Below are positions 1-7,299 of a DNA stretch of 37,251 nt, in pieces. The position numbers were made by a program, and so were the translations under genes. Numbering within the stretch: the stretch's first letter is position 1; each line of letters opens with the position of its first letter. This DNA is from an uncultured Oscillospiraceae bacterium (lineage in GTDB: Bacteria > Bacillota > Clostridia > Oscillospirales > Oscillospiraceae). The stretch is from positions 200,706 through 237,956 of the forward strand of contig CATLAL010000001.1 of NCBI GenBank assembly GCA_949878425.1. Direction: 5' to 3'. Under the pieces are notes generated by a model. It was not told where the DNA came from. It saw only the letters and a list, made by a program, of their open reading frames with translations, and searched no databases.

Positions 1-1015
1 TCTCGTCCACAAAGAGGACAAAGTCCTCCGGAAAGTAGTCCATCAGGGTCAGGGGCGGGGAGCCCACCGGCCGGCCGGAGATCACCCGGCTGTAGTTCTC
101 AATGCCGCTGCAATAGCCCAGCTCCCCCATCATCTCCAGGTCGTAGGTGGTCCGCTGGTGGATGCGCTGGGCCTCCACCAGCCTGCCCTGCTCCACAAAC
201 CACCTCTCCCGCTCCTCCAGCTCCCGCTCAATCTCCACCATGGCCCGGTCCATCTTCTCCTTGGAGGTGACATAGTGGCTGGCGGGCCAGACGGGGATGT
301 TGGTGATGCGGCGAATCACCGTGCCGGTGACGCCGTTGATCTCACTGATGCGGTCGATCTCGTCCCCGAAGAACTCCACCCGCAAAGCGGTGTCCTTCCA
401 GTAGGCGGGCCAGAGCTCCACCGTGTCCCCCCGCACCCGGAACATGTTGCGCTCAAAGGCGATGTCGTTGCGCTCATAGCGGATCTCCACCAGCCGGCGC
501 AGCAGCGCGTCCCGCTCCATCTGGGCGCCCACCCGGAGGGTAATCATCATGTTCTCAAAGTCCTCCGGCTCGCCCAGGCCGTAGATGCAGCTGACGGAGG
601 AGACCACGATCACGTCCCGCCGCTCCAGCAGGGAGGCGGTGGCGCTCAGCCGCAGCCGGTCGATCTCCTCGTTGATGGAGGCGTCCTTCTCAATGAAGGT
701 ATCCGTGTGGGCGATATAGGCCTCCGGCTGGTAGTAGTCGTAGTAGGAGACAAAGTACTCCACCGCGTTGTGGGGGAAAAACTCCTTGAACTCCTCGCAC
801 AGCTGGGCGGCCAGGGTCTTGTTGTGGGCCAGCACCAGGGTGGGCCGCTGCACGGCCTCGATCACCTTGGCCATGGTATAGGTCTTGCCGGAGCCGGTGA
901 CCCCCAGGAGCACCTGCTCCCGCAGGCCGTCCTCAATGCCCCGGGCCAGCTTCTCGATGGCCTGGGGCTGGTCGCCGGAGGGGGTATATTCGGAGACAAC
1001 TTGAAAAGCGGGCAT
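1..1015 (-). CDS. uvrB: UvrABC excinuclease subunit B, N-terminal part (cut by window edge)
   Basis: UvrB is the DNA-damage-verifying helicase-like subunit of nucleotide excision repair; it is loaded by UvrA and then recruits UvrC. About 338 codons of the N-terminal half are present and the gene runs off the left edge. Visible signatures are the N-terminus [20 protein letters not shown], the Walker A motif GVTGSGKT near residue 40, [13 protein letters not shown], and the beta-hairpin region [14 protein letters not shown] that wedges into the duplex. The start is the ATG at 1015. It lies 16 nt after the radC stop on the same strand, so the two repair-related genes are probably co-transcribed from the promoter at 1753-1781. 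Family identity is certain; intactness of the C-terminal half cannot be judged. Confidence 0.97.
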   Translation of the reverse strand, partial: MPAFQVVSEYTPSGDQPQAIEKLARGIEDGLREQVLLGVTGSGKTYTMAKVIEAVQRPTLVLAHNKTLAAQLCEEFKEFFPHNAVEYFVSYYDYYQPEAYIAHTDTFIEKDASINEEIDRLRLSATASLLERRDVIVVSSVSCIYGLGEPEDFENMMITLRVGAQMERDALLRRLVEIRYERNDIAFERNMFRVRGDTVELWPAYWKDTALRVEFFGDEIDRISEINGVTGTVIRRITNIPVWPASHYVTSKEKMDRAMVEIERELEERERWFVEQGRLVEAQRIHQRTTYDLEMMGELGYCSGIENYSRVISGRPVGSPPLTLMDYFPEDFVLFVDE

Positions 1016-1031
1016 GGCTGGCTTCCTTTCT

Positions 1032-1703
1032 TTACAGATACCCCTGCTGATGGAGGGACACAAAGTCCCCGTCCGCCACAACGATGTGCTCCGCCAGGCG
1101 TACGCCCACCGCGTCCAGGGCTGTGCGCAGCATCTCCGTGGAGGCGATGTCCTCCCGGGAGGGCAGGGCCAGGCCGCTGGGATGGTTGTGGGAGAGGACC
1201 ACCATCACCGCGTTGCAGGCAAGGGCGTTTTCCACGATCTGCCGGGCGTTGGCCGTCACGCCACCGGGCCCGCCCTCGGAGAGCCGGTAGGTGTTCAGCC
1301 GCCGGCCCTTGGCGTCCAGGCAGATCTCATACATCACTTCTCTGGGCTCGGCGGCCAGAAGATCCAGACAGTAGACGCCGATGCGCTCCACCGTGTCCAG
1401 GATTACCTCGTTTTTCGAGGCGGAGATGCGGGCCCGGCGGTACAGGGGCGCCACCAGGCGGATGAGCCCTACGGAGCTACTGCCCAGCCCGGATACCTTC
1501 TCCAGCTCCGCATCCGGCGCGGAGAGTACGTTCATCAGACTGCCAAAGTGCTCCAGGAGCCTGTGGGCGATGGGATTGGTGTCCACTCGTGGAATGGCGT
1601 AGTAGAGCAGCAGCTCCAACAGCTCGTGATCCGCGAAAGCCTCGTCACCGTAACGCCGGAACTGCTCCCGCTTCCTCTCGCGGTGTCCGTCGTGTACGCC
1701 CAT
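1032..1703 (-). CDS. radC: RadC family JAB/MPN-domain protein
   Basis: This 223-residue protein has the RadC architecture: an N-terminal helix-hairpin-helix part ([12 protein letters not shown]) and a C-terminal JAMM metalloprotease-like fold. The metal-binding signature is visible as HNHPSG at about residues 172-177, followed by S and D in the spacing H-x7-S-x2-D. Despite its name, RadC has no proven repair role; the fold suggests a zinc-dependent hydrolase. I chose the ATG at 1703 because a GGGAG ribosome-binding site sits 7 nt upstream. The in-frame ATG at 1766 lies upstream of the predicted -10 box and so cannot be used. uvrB follows after 16 nt. Confidence 0.93.
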   Translation of the reverse strand: MGVHDGHRERKREQFRRYGDEAFADHELLELLLYYAIPRVDTNPIAHRLLEHFGSLMNVLSAPDAELEKVSGLGSSSVGLIRLVAPLYRRARISASKNEVILDTVERIGVYCLDLLAAEPREVMYEICLDAKGRRLNTYRLSEGGPGGVTANARQIVENALACNAVMVVLSHNHPSGLALPSREDIASTEMLRTALDAVGVRLAEHIVVADGDFVSLHQQGYL

Positions 1704-1752
1704 ATTGAATCTCCCTTCCCCGGCCCTGGGCCGAAAATTGCTTGTACCCTCT

Positions 1753-1781
1753 ATTGTACCACACAAACGCCTGTTTCACAA
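1753..1781 (-). promoter_or_regulatory. sigma-A promoter of radC-uvrB
   Basis: On the minus strand TTGTGA (1781-1776) and TACAAT (1758-1753) are separated by 17 nt. The predicted transcript starts near 1746, giving a leader of about 43 nt before the radC ATG at 1703. Confidence 0.75.
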
Positions 1782-1830
1782 GCAGTTTTTTCAGCAGGCA
1801 TTAAATCCTTACAAGTCAGACCCCGCAAAT

Positions 1831-1888
1831 GCCTATCTATTCGTTAATCCGGGGATGCGCAGCCCCCGGGATTAACGAATAGATAGGC
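1831..1888. repeat. Near-perfect inverted repeat of the AGATAGGC family
   Basis: The left arm (1831-1854) begins GCCTATCTATTCGTTAATCC. The right arm (1864-1888) is its complement with one bulged base, around a short GC-rich loop. The outer AGATAGGC end and the CCCCGG core recur at 14659-14775 and twice at 30285-30391, so this is a dispersed element and not a gene-specific terminator. It lies in the divergent region between radC and the LysM-CAP gene. Confidence 0.8.
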
Positions 1889-1941
1889 GCTCTCGGGCTG
1901 CGGGGCCGCCCAGGCCCCCGTGTCTCTGCCAGAATTTGCAT

Positions 1942-1970
1942 TTGCAAAATAGTTACAAATCGGTTACAAT
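1942..1970 (+). promoter_or_regulatory. Promoter of the LysM-CAP gene, overlapped by a WalR-type box
   Basis: TTGCAA (1942-1947) and TACAAT (1965-1970) are 17 nt apart. Read on the minus strand, 1968-1952 is TGTAAC-N5-TGTAAC. This fits the published WalR (YycF) consensus TGTWAH-N5-TGTWAH exactly, and it covers the spacer and part of the -10 box. That position would suit repression of a cell-wall gene by the WalKR system. The match is seen; the regulation is inferred. Confidence 0.65.
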
Positions 1971-2024
1971 TTGCTCGTTCTTGTTTTGCGGGAATCCATC
2001 CAATCCAACCAGGAGGTAGAAGTC

Positions 2025-2624
2025 ATGAAAAAACGTACCGCATTTCTGGCAGCGCTGGCGCTGTCGGCGGCGCTGACCGCCGGCGCTTCTGCGGCGGATC
2101 ACACGGTAGCGCCGGGAGACACCATGTGGAAGCTGGCGGTCAAATACCAGGTGGGGACCAGCGAGATCATTGCCGCCAACCCCCAGGTGGCCAATCCGGA
2201 TCTGATCTATCCCGGTCAGATCCTGTACATCCCCCAGGTGCCGGATGCCGTGCGCAGCTACGAGACGGAGGTGATCCGTCTGGTCAACGTCCAGCGGGCC
2301 CAGAACGGCCTGGCGCCCCTCGCGGAGAACTGGGAGCTGAGCCGGGTGGCCCGCTGGAAGTCCCAGGACATGTCCTCAAACGGCTACTTCTCCCACAACA
2401 GCCCAACCTACGGCACGCCCTTCCAGATGATGCGCTCCTTTGGGCTTACCTACCGGTCCGCCGGGGAGAACATCGCCTACGGCCAGCGGACTCCCGCCGC
2501 CGTGGTGAACGCGTGGATGAATTCCAGCGGCCACCGGGCCAATATTCTCAGCAAGTCCTATACCCAGATCGGCGTGGGCTACTGCGCCGAGGGGAACTAT
2601 TGGACCCAAATGTTTATCGGGTAG
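2025..2624 (+). CDS. Secreted LysM + CAP (SCP/YkwD-like) domain protein
   Basis: This 199-residue exported protein has a signal peptide (MKKRTAFLAALALSAALTAG, cleavage near ASA-AD). One LysM peptidoglycan-binding module follows at about residues 24-66 (HTVAPGDTMWKLAVKYQV...IYPGQILYIP). A CAP/SCP domain fills the rest (VNVQRAQNGLAPL, YFSHNSPTYG, AGENIAYG, WMNSSGHRANI, IGVGY). The arrangement resembles YkwD and spore-associated SafA/CAP proteins of Firmicutes, which sit in the wall or spore coat; the molecular activity of bacterial CAP domains is poorly defined. The start is the ATG at 2025 with AGGAGG at 2011-2016; a longer upstream frame has no ribosome-binding site and begins at the promoter. 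It stands alone, ending at a strong bidirectional terminator. Confidence 0.9.
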   Translation: MKKRTAFLAALALSAALTAGASAADHTVAPGDTMWKLAVKYQVGTSEIIAANPQVANPDLIYPGQILYIPQVPDAVRSYETEVIRLVNVQRAQNGLAPLAENWELSRVARWKSQDMSSNGYFSHNSPTYGTPFQMMRSFGLTYRSAGENIAYGQRTPAAVVNAWMNSSGHRANILSKSYTQIGVGYCAEGNYWTQMFIG

Positions 2625-2633
2625 CCGGAGATC

Positions 2634-2675
2634 AAACCCGCCTCCCCCCAATGAAAGCTGGGGGGAGGCGGGTTT
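2634..2675. terminator. Bidirectional terminator between convergent genes
   Basis: The 16-bp stem AAACCCGCCTCCCCCC (2634-2649) pairs with 2660-2675 around a 10-nt loop. It has A-rich and T-rich flanks on both sides and serves both the LysM-CAP gene (plus) and the amylase gene (minus). Confidence 0.85.
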
Positions 2676-4688
2676 TCAGGGCGTATAGATCTTGTCCGGC
2701 TCCACCGCCATGCCGGGCTCCATGGCGCCGGGAACCTGCCGCGTGCCGTCGGTGAAAATCAGGAGCACGTTGTCCCAGTCCTCGTCAAAGGTGTAGCTGA
2801 AGAGGGAGTCCCCCTCGTCCACACAGGGGACGCCGGGCCACGCCGCCGCCTGCCGCACGCTGCCGGTGCTCTCGTCGTAGACGTAGGCGAAGATGGCCTC
2901 GCTCCAGTCCTCCGGCTTCTGGAAGTAGACCGTTGTACCGGCCTCCACGCTCCGCTTGCCCTGGACGGTGAACACGTAGGTCATGACGGTGGAGGACCCC
3001 TCCGCTCCGGAGGCCGTCAGCGTCACCTCTACGCTGCCGCCCTCCGCGCCGCCGCCGAGCTCCAGCTTGTCGCCGTCACTGTAGGGGACGCTCTCGCCGC
3101 CGTCAATGGAGTAGGAGGCGGAATCGGCGTTTTCCGCGCAGAGCCGGACCGTCACGCTGCCCTCCGTTAAAAGGAAGGTGTCCGTCTCCAGGGAGACCGT
3201 TGGGGCCTCGGGGAGGTTTAGATACCCGTCGTTGTACAGCACGGCCACGCCGCCGGAGAGGATGGTTCCGGTGAGGACGCCGCCGGAGACGGTGTAGTCC
3301 ATGCCGCTGCCGGTCCGGTCCGGGTAGGTCCCGTCGGGCAGGGAGACCGGCTGGCGAAGGTCATAGCTGTAGCGGCCGGCGTTGACCGCCACCAGGCCCC
3401 GCTCCCCCCGCTGGATGAGGAGCACCGTCTCCTCCCCCTCCGGGTTGGAGAGGACCTCGTCCTCGCCGGCCATGGCGTTGCGGAAGCGGTTGACCGCCGC
3501 CACCCGGGGGTCCTTGTAGAGGGGGCTGCCAGCCGCGCCGATGCGGTTCATGGGGCCCCAGATATTGGACGCCGAGGCGCCGTAGGGCCGGTCGAAGAAG
3601 AGGGGCGTGCCGCTGCCACGGGCGCAGACCACCGCCCAGGCCAGCGCCACCTGCTCCTCCGTCAGCTCCGAGGCAGTGCCGTCGTTGCAGTAGTTGTCGT
3701 GGGACTCCACCCAGGTAACGGCGGTGGGATTGTCCACATCGATCCGCAGGCTGGCGAGCTCCTCCGCCGGCAGGCGGCCGGAGCCCACCGCCTGGCGCAC
3801 CGCCCAGCCGAAGTCGCTGGCCGTGGTGGCGCCGATGGCCTCCTGATAGGCCGCGATGCGCTCGTTGTCCCCCTGGAGCACCTCGCCGTAGTTGAAGATG
3901 GTCTCCGCGCCATCGATCTCCCCGGTCACACGGGCCCAGAAGTTGTTCTCCCGGCTGCTGGGGTCCAGGGGGTCGTCCGGCAGGCCGATGTGCTTGGCGG
4001 TGTCGTAGCGGAAGCCGTCCGCGCCGCAGGCGATGCACTCGTTGAGATAGGCGATGAAGTAGTCCTGGAAGTCCGGGTTCTCCGTGTTCACGTCGGGCAG
4101 GCCCCCCATCTGGCCGGTGGTGCACTCCAGCCGGTCGTCCCAGTGGGCAATCTCCTGGAAGCCGCCGGCGTGGTAGAGGTTCTCCGCCCCCCCCACGGCA
4201 TTCAGCAGATTCTCGCTGACGCTCTCCAGGGAGGGGGTGGTGTGGTTTGGAACCACGTCCACGATCACCTTCACGCCGTACCGGTGGGCCTCCTGGCACA
4301 TGGCGGTGAACTCCTCCTTGGTGCCCAGCTGGTAGTTGCCGATGGTCCAGTCCGTGGGCTGGTAGTGGTAGTACCACTTCCCCTCGCCGTTGAGCTGCAT
4401 GCCGCCGTTCCCGCCCACCACGCACGCGTTGGCCGGGGAGGTCTGCACGGCGGAGTACCCGGCCCGGGCGATGTCCTCCATGCTCTCGGTGATCGCGGAG
4501 AAGGACCAGCACCAGGCGTGGAGAATCGCGCCGTCCTCAATACGCTCCGTCAGGCCGTAGGGATTGCCGGACCCGCCGGCCGCTCCGCCTGCGGCCTCCC
4601 CGCCGCCGGAGTCCGAACACCCGGCCAGCGCCGCCGCCAGAAGAAGCGAAAGAAGAAGGGCCAGGGCCCGTCTGGAGAGAGATACCAT
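2676..4688 (-). CDS. Lipoprotein alpha-amylase (GH13) with C-terminal starch-binding-like domain
   Basis: This 670-residue surface-anchored glycoside hydrolase cleaves alpha-1,4-glucan (starch/glycogen). It begins with a lipoprotein signal ending in LAGC (Cys24) and a Gly/Ala/Ser linker. A GH13 barrel follows with the four conserved regions: DVVPNH (about 145), GFRYDTAKH with the nucleophile Asp (about 225), NYGEVL with the acid/base Glu (about 270) and VESHDNY (about 330). After the all-beta domain C there is an Ig-like segment (about 500-580) and a module near 585-670 (TTVYFQKP...WSEAIFAYVYDE...AWPG) resembling CBM25/26. The start is the ATG at 4688 with GGAGGA upstream. It has its own promoter at 4722-4750. 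Lipid anchoring implies digestion at the cell surface. Exact specificity (amylase or maltogenic type) is not determined. Confidence 0.93.
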   Translation of the reverse strand: MVSLSRRALALLLSLLLAAALAGCSDSGGGEAAGGAAGGSGNPYGLTERIEDGAILHAWCWSFSAITESMEDIARAGYSAVQTSPANACVVGGNGGMQLNGEGKWYYHYQPTDWTIGNYQLGTKEEFTAMCQEAHRYGVKVIVDVVPNHTTPSLESVSENLLNAVGGAENLYHAGGFQEIAHWDDRLECTTGQMGGLPDVNTENPDFQDYFIAYLNECIACGADGFRYDTAKHIGLPDDPLDPSSRENNFWARVTGEIDGAETIFNYGEVLQGDNERIAAYQEAIGATTASDFGWAVRQAVGSGRLPAEELASLRIDVDNPTAVTWVESHDNYCNDGTASELTEEQVALAWAVVCARGSGTPLFFDRPYGASASNIWGPMNRIGAAGSPLYKDPRVAAVNRFRNAMAGEDEVLSNPEGEETVLLIQRGERGLVAVNAGRYSYDLRQPVSLPDGTYPDRTGSGMDYTVSGGVLTGTILSGGVAVLYNDGYLNLPEAPTVSLETDTFLLTEGSVTVRLCAENADSASYSIDGGESVPYSDGDKLELGGGAEGGSVEVTLTASGAEGSSTVMTYVFTVQGKRSVEAGTTVYFQKPEDWSEAIFAYVYDESTGSVRQAAAWPGVPCVDEGDSLFSYTFDEDWDNVLLIFTDGTRQVPGAMEPGMAVEPDKIYTP

Positions 4689-4721
4689 ATGTATACCGTC
4701 CTCCTTGCTGTAATTTTCTCT

Positions 4722-4750
4722 ATTATGCCACAAGCATCCGCGCAAATCAA
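4722..4750 (-). promoter_or_regulatory. Promoter of the alpha-amylase gene
   Basis: On the minus strand TTGATT (4750-4745) and CATAAT (4727-4722) are separated by 17 nt. The leader to the ATG at 4688 is about 27 nt. I saw no obvious cre-like operator. Confidence 0.65.
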
Positions 4751-4775
4751 GGGCCCGCCCCATGGACGGCCCGCC

Positions 4776-5051
4776 TTACGATTCCTCCGCGCCGGACGGC
4801 CCCTGCTGGGCCAGAGCCTCCCGGAGGGCCCTTGACAGCTGGTCCGGGCAGCTGGTGGGCCTTCCGCCGCACAGGATGCCCGCAAGCTGTTCCATCGCCT
4901 CCTCTGCCGGCATTCCTGTCACCAGGCGGCTGATCCCCTTCAGATTCCCGTTGCAGCCGCCGGTAAAGGAGACGGATTGGATGACGCCGTCCTCCAGCTC
5001 CAGGTCGATCCGGGTGGAGCACGTCCCCCGGGTTTTATAGGTATAGGTCAT
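4776..5051 (-). CDS. TSCPD domain protein (TIGR03905-like)
   Basis: This is a 91-residue stand-alone TSCPD protein, named for a motif seen here as GGRPTSCPDQL near residues 62-72. Other conserved features are the N-terminal Cys (TRGTCSTRI), the GGCNGN motif near residue 33 and a Cys before GGRP. The same domain forms the C-terminal tail of B12-dependent ribonucleotide reductase, where cysteines take part in redox. The function of stand-alone copies is unknown. A paralogue with the same motif order lies at 28834-29097 at the end of the redox/export operon. The start is the ATG at 5051 with AAAGGAGG upstream and a promoter at 5098-5126. It lies between amylase and spo0A, on their strand, but with its own promoter. 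Confidence 0.88.
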   Translation of the reverse strand: MTYTYKTRGTCSTRIDLELEDGVIQSVSFTGGCNGNLKGISRLVTGMPAEEAMEQLAGILCGGRPTSCPDQLSRALREALAQQGPSGAEES

Positions 5052-5097
5052 TGCCGCAGTCCTCCTTTATTTCCATGTGGGGCAGGGTACAGAAAAA

Positions 5098-5126
5098 AGT
5101 ATAGCAGAAATTCCGGCGGGACGCAA
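5098..5126 (-). promoter_or_regulatory. Promoter of the TSCPD gene
   Basis: On the minus strand TTGCGT (5126-5121) and TATACT (5103-5098) are separated by 17 nt, about 40 nt upstream of the ATG at 5051. Confidence 0.6.
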
Positions 5127-5150
5127 GCTGGAATCGGCGGGCCGGCGGAA

Positions 5151-5195
5151 AAGAAAACACACTCCCTGCCGCTCTGGGGGCGGCAGGAGAGTGTG
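5151..5195 (-). terminator. Rho-independent terminator of spo0A
   Basis: On the minus strand a 15-16-bp stem (CACACTCTCCTGCCGC paired with GCGGCAGGGAGTGTG) is followed by TTTTCTTTT. It lies about 50 nt after the spo0A stop. Confidence 0.85.
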
Positions 5196-5242
5196 GCTGA
5201 TACAGGCCGCGTCGGCCCTTGCGTACGCTCGTGCAGGACATT

Positions 5243-6004
5243 TCAGGCCAGGGCTTCGCTCTTCTGGTTTTTCCGCTTCAGACGAATCCGGTCGCTGATC
5301 ATGGCGATGAATTCCGAATTGGTTGGCTTGCCCTTGGCGTTGCTGACGGTATAGCCAAAAAACTGCTGGAGGGTTTCCAGGTCGCCTCTGTCCCACGCCA
5401 CCTCGATGGCGTGGCGGATGGCCCGCTCCACGCGGCTGGGGGTAGTGCGGTAGCGCTTTGCCACCTCCGGGTAGAGCACCTTGGTGACGGAGTTGATGAC
5501 CTCCATGTCCTCCACGGTGATCATGATCGCCTCACGGACGTACTGGTAGCCCTTGATATGGGCCGGAACGCCCACCTCGTGGATGATGGAGGTGACAAGC
5601 TCCTCCAGGCCGGGGGTGTGGAGGGGCTCCTCCTTCCTTTCTCCCAGCCGGATGAGGTTCTCCACCAGAGCGTTCTGGTCGTAGGGCTTGCTGATGAACA
5701 TGGAGGCGCCCAGAGCGCCGGCGTCCATCACCACCTCCTGCTTGATGAAATTGGACATCGCCAGGATCTTCGGGCGGTTCGCGCTGCCCAGACGCCGCAG
5801 GATGCCCAGACCGTCCATGCCGGGCAGGATCATATCCAGAACCAACAGGTCCGGTTTGAGTTCCTGGATCATCCGCAGGGCCTCGCTGCCATCGCCGGTG
5901 GAACCAACGACGCTAAAGCGGCCGGTATGCTCCAGGGCCTCTTGGAGCATACCGCGAGCGTCCTCGTCGGTATCCGTGAGTATGATTTTGCTCCTATTGT
6001 CCAT
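5243..6004 (-). CDS. spo0A: Sporulation master regulator Spo0A
   Basis: This 253-residue response regulator commits the cell to sporulation. The receiver domain (about 5-120) has the phosphoacceptor Asp57 in [13 protein letters not shown] and the conserved Lys in ISKPYD. The C-terminal DNA-binding domain is highly conserved ([51 protein letters not shown]). It is odd that the acidic pocket reads TDTDED where the Bacillus protein has ADDN, so one of the two Mg-binding acidic residues appears to be Thr. The position of the conserved Thr84 is Ser (LAMSNF). Three nearby ATGs are possible; I chose 6004 because AGGA lies 9 nt upstream and the domain begins directly. Perfect 0A boxes upstream suggest autoregulation. 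Identity is certain; the start is within 9 codons. Confidence 0.97.
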   Translation of the reverse strand: MDNRSKIILTDTDEDARGMLQEALEHTGRFSVVGSTGDGSEALRMIQELKPDLLVLDMILPGMDGLGILRRLGSANRPKILAMSNFIKQEVVMDAGALGASMFISKPYDQNALVENLIRLGERKEEPLHTPGLEELVTSIIHEVGVPAHIKGYQYVREAIMITVEDMEVINSVTKVLYPEVAKRYRTTPSRVERAIRHAIEVAWDRGDLETLQQFFGYTVSNAKGKPTNSEFIAMISDRIRLKRKNQKSEALA

Positions 6005-6030
6005 ACGCATAAGTCCTTTCCAGTTATTCA

Positions 6031-6205
6031 TGTCGACATATATTGAGGGCCGTCCGTCTCTTTAGACGAAATCTTGAAGCTTCATTGCACCTTGCTTACA
6101 AATTACCATAAACAGACAGAAAACTCAAGAGGAAAGCGAAAAATTTTCGTGAAAATCGTTCCTGATATTTCGACAAAACAGGATAAAATATCCAATTATG
6201 TCGAA
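6031..6205. promoter_or_regulatory. spo0A upstream control region with 0A boxes
   Basis: Two exact TGTCGAA boxes face each other: 6169-6175 on the minus strand and 6199-6205 on the plus strand. A palindromic TGTCGACA lies at 6031-6038, close to the start codon. TGTCGAA is the established Spo0A-binding core, so autoregulation is likely. I could not fix a sigma-A or sigma-H promoter in this AT-rich stretch with confidence. Confidence 0.6.
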
Positions 6206-6230
6206 AAAAAATCCATAACTCGATTTATTT

Positions 6231-6267
6231 TTATAAAAAAGCGGACAGCCCCGGATGGGTTGTCCGC
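6231..6267 (-). terminator. Terminator upstream of spo0A
   Basis: The stem GCGGACAACCC/GGGCTGTCCGC has a 5-nt loop and is followed on the minus strand by TTTTTTATAAAAATAAAT. It insulates spo0A from the small Asn/Gln-rich gene transcribed toward it. Confidence 0.8.
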
Positions 6268-6300
6268 CTAGGTATCCGCGCCGCCGCTATAGTCAAGAAA

Positions 6301-6378
6301 GTTCAAACGTATCGGAGGGATACGTCTGAACCCAGCAGCAGGGCGGCCGCCGGAACGCATCCTCCGGCCGCCGCCCTG
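6301..6378. repeat. Two consecutive hairpins after the Asn/Gln-rich gene
   Basis: At 6301-6331 a 13-bp stem (GTTCAAACGTATC) encloses GGAGG. At 6339-6378 a 16-bp GC-rich stem (starting CAGGGCGGCCGCCGGA, two central mismatches) has an 8-nt loop. Neither has a clear U-tract. They may protect the 3' end of the small mRNA that finally ends at 6231-6267. Confidence 0.55.
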
Positions 6379-6390
6379 TTCATCCGCGCC

Positions 6391-6501
6391 TCAGCGCTTG
6401 TTCTGGTTGTTGTTCTGGTTCTGATTCTGGTTGTTCTGATTCTGGCTGTTGTTCTCGTTCTGGTTCCGGTTGTTGTTCTGGCTGTTCTGATTGCTCTTCA
6501 T
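6391..6501 (-). CDS. 36-residue Asn/Gln-rich small protein, possibly spore-associated
   Basis: This short gene encodes a peptide that starts MKSNQNSQNNNRNQNENN and ends QNNNQNKR. Of its 36 residues 27 are Asn or Gln, and it has no Cys, aromatic or hydrophobic residue apart from Met1. Translation is well supported: AAAGGAGG lies 7-8 nt before the ATG at 6501, and nearly all codons use Firmicute-typical AAC/CAG. A sigma-G-like promoter (TGTATA-N18-AATACTA) lies upstream at 6539-6569, and terminators follow. The composition recalls gamma-type small acid-soluble spore proteins, which are Asn/Gln-rich storage proteins, but no repeat signature of that family is present. I do not recognise a named family. 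It is divergent from the rubrerythrin gene at 6644. Confidence 0.7.
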   Translation of the reverse strand: MKSNQNSQNNNRNQNENNSQNQNNQNQNQNNNQNKR

Positions 6502-6538
6502 AGCTTCGGAAACCTCCTTTCCAAAAACGGTACGCCCC

Positions 6539-6569
6539 TAGTATTTCCGCCTTTCCCGGCCCTTATACA
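6539..6569 (-). promoter_or_regulatory. Sigma-G-like promoter of the Asn/Gln-rich gene
   Basis: On the minus strand TGTATA (6569-6564) and AATACTA (6545-6539) are 18 nt apart. The Bacillus sigma-G consensus is TGMATA-N18-CATWMTA, so the match is 5 of 6 and 6 of 7. The leader to the ATG at 6501 would be about 30 nt. Confidence 0.45.
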
Positions 6570-6643
6570 TCAACTTTGCGGAATAATCCGCCGCAAAGGG
6601 GCGCATAGTAGAGGTATCCATGAAGCTGAAAGGAGCCATACAA

Positions 6644-7234
6644 ATGGAGCTGAGAGACAGCGCAACAAAAGAGAACCTGCTGCGTGCCTTTGCCGGGGAG
6701 AGCCAGGCCAGAAACCGCTACACCTTTGCCGCCCAGACCTGCCGGGAGAGCAAGCTGCAGGTGCTGGAGGCCATTTTCCTCTACACCGCCGGCCAGGAGA
6801 AGGAGCACGGGGAGATCTTTTATAACCATCTGGTCCAGGGGGGATGCGAAAATGTGACCCTGACCGCCAACTATCCGGTGGACCTGACGGACCAGCCGCT
6901 GCGGCTGCTGGAGCTGGCCAGAGAGCATGAGATGGACGAGTACGGCGATGTCTACCCCGCCTTCGCGGAGAAGGCCAAGGAGGAGGGGTTCCCGGAGATT
7001 GCCCGCCACTTCCAGCAGATTGCCGCCATTGAAAAGATCCACGCCGAGCGCTTCGAGCGCTTCGCCAAGCTGATGCGGGAGAACAAGCTGTTTGTCAGCG
7101 ACGTGGAGACAGGCTGGATGTGCCTCAACTGCGGCCATGTGTTCCAGGGGACCAAGGTCCCCGGCAAATGTCCGGTCTGCGACCACGACCAGGGCTATTT
7201 TATCCGTCTGGAGCTGTCGCCCTACGAGCGGTAG
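6644..7234 (+). CDS. Rubrerythrin (diiron + rubredoxin domains)
   Basis: This 196-residue peroxide-detoxifying protein is typical of anaerobes: it reduces H2O2 at a non-haem diiron site using electrons passed through a rubredoxin-type Fe(Cys)4 centre. The ferritin-like domain (about 1-145) carries the paired iron ligands in [20 protein letters not shown] and AIEKIHAERF. The rubredoxin domain at the C-terminus has CLNCGH...CPVCDH. I chose the ATG at 6644 because AAAGGAG precedes it by about 9 nt; an ATG at 6620 has no such site. A second, more compact rubrerythrin lies at 9244. The gene is followed by a strong terminator. No PerR box was recognised. Confidence 0.93.
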   Translation: MELRDSATKENLLRAFAGESQARNRYTFAAQTCRESKLQVLEAIFLYTAGQEKEHGEIFYNHLVQGGCENVTLTANYPVDLTDQPLRLLELAREHEMDEYGDVYPAFAEKAKEEGFPEIARHFQQIAAIEKIHAERFERFAKLMRENKLFVSDVETGWMCLNCGHVFQGTKVPGKCPVCDHDQGYFIRLELSPYER

Positions 7235-7242
7235 CCGGCGGC

Positions 7243-7271
7243 ACAAGGGGGAGCCGGACGGCTCCCCCTTG
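7243..7271 (+). terminator. Terminator of rubrerythrin 1
   Basis: The stem CAAGGGGGAGCC pairs with GGCTCCCCCTTG around a short loop and is followed by TTGATTT. It lies between the convergent rubrerythrin and nagB genes. Confidence 0.7.
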
Positions 7272-7299
7272 TTGATTTACTTCATCCGGCCGGGATTGA

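Noticed and set aside
1704..1766. Upstream in-frame extension of radC to an ATG at 1766
   Set aside because: It lies upstream of the predicted -10 box and lacks homology; the ATG at 1703 has a good ribosome-binding site.
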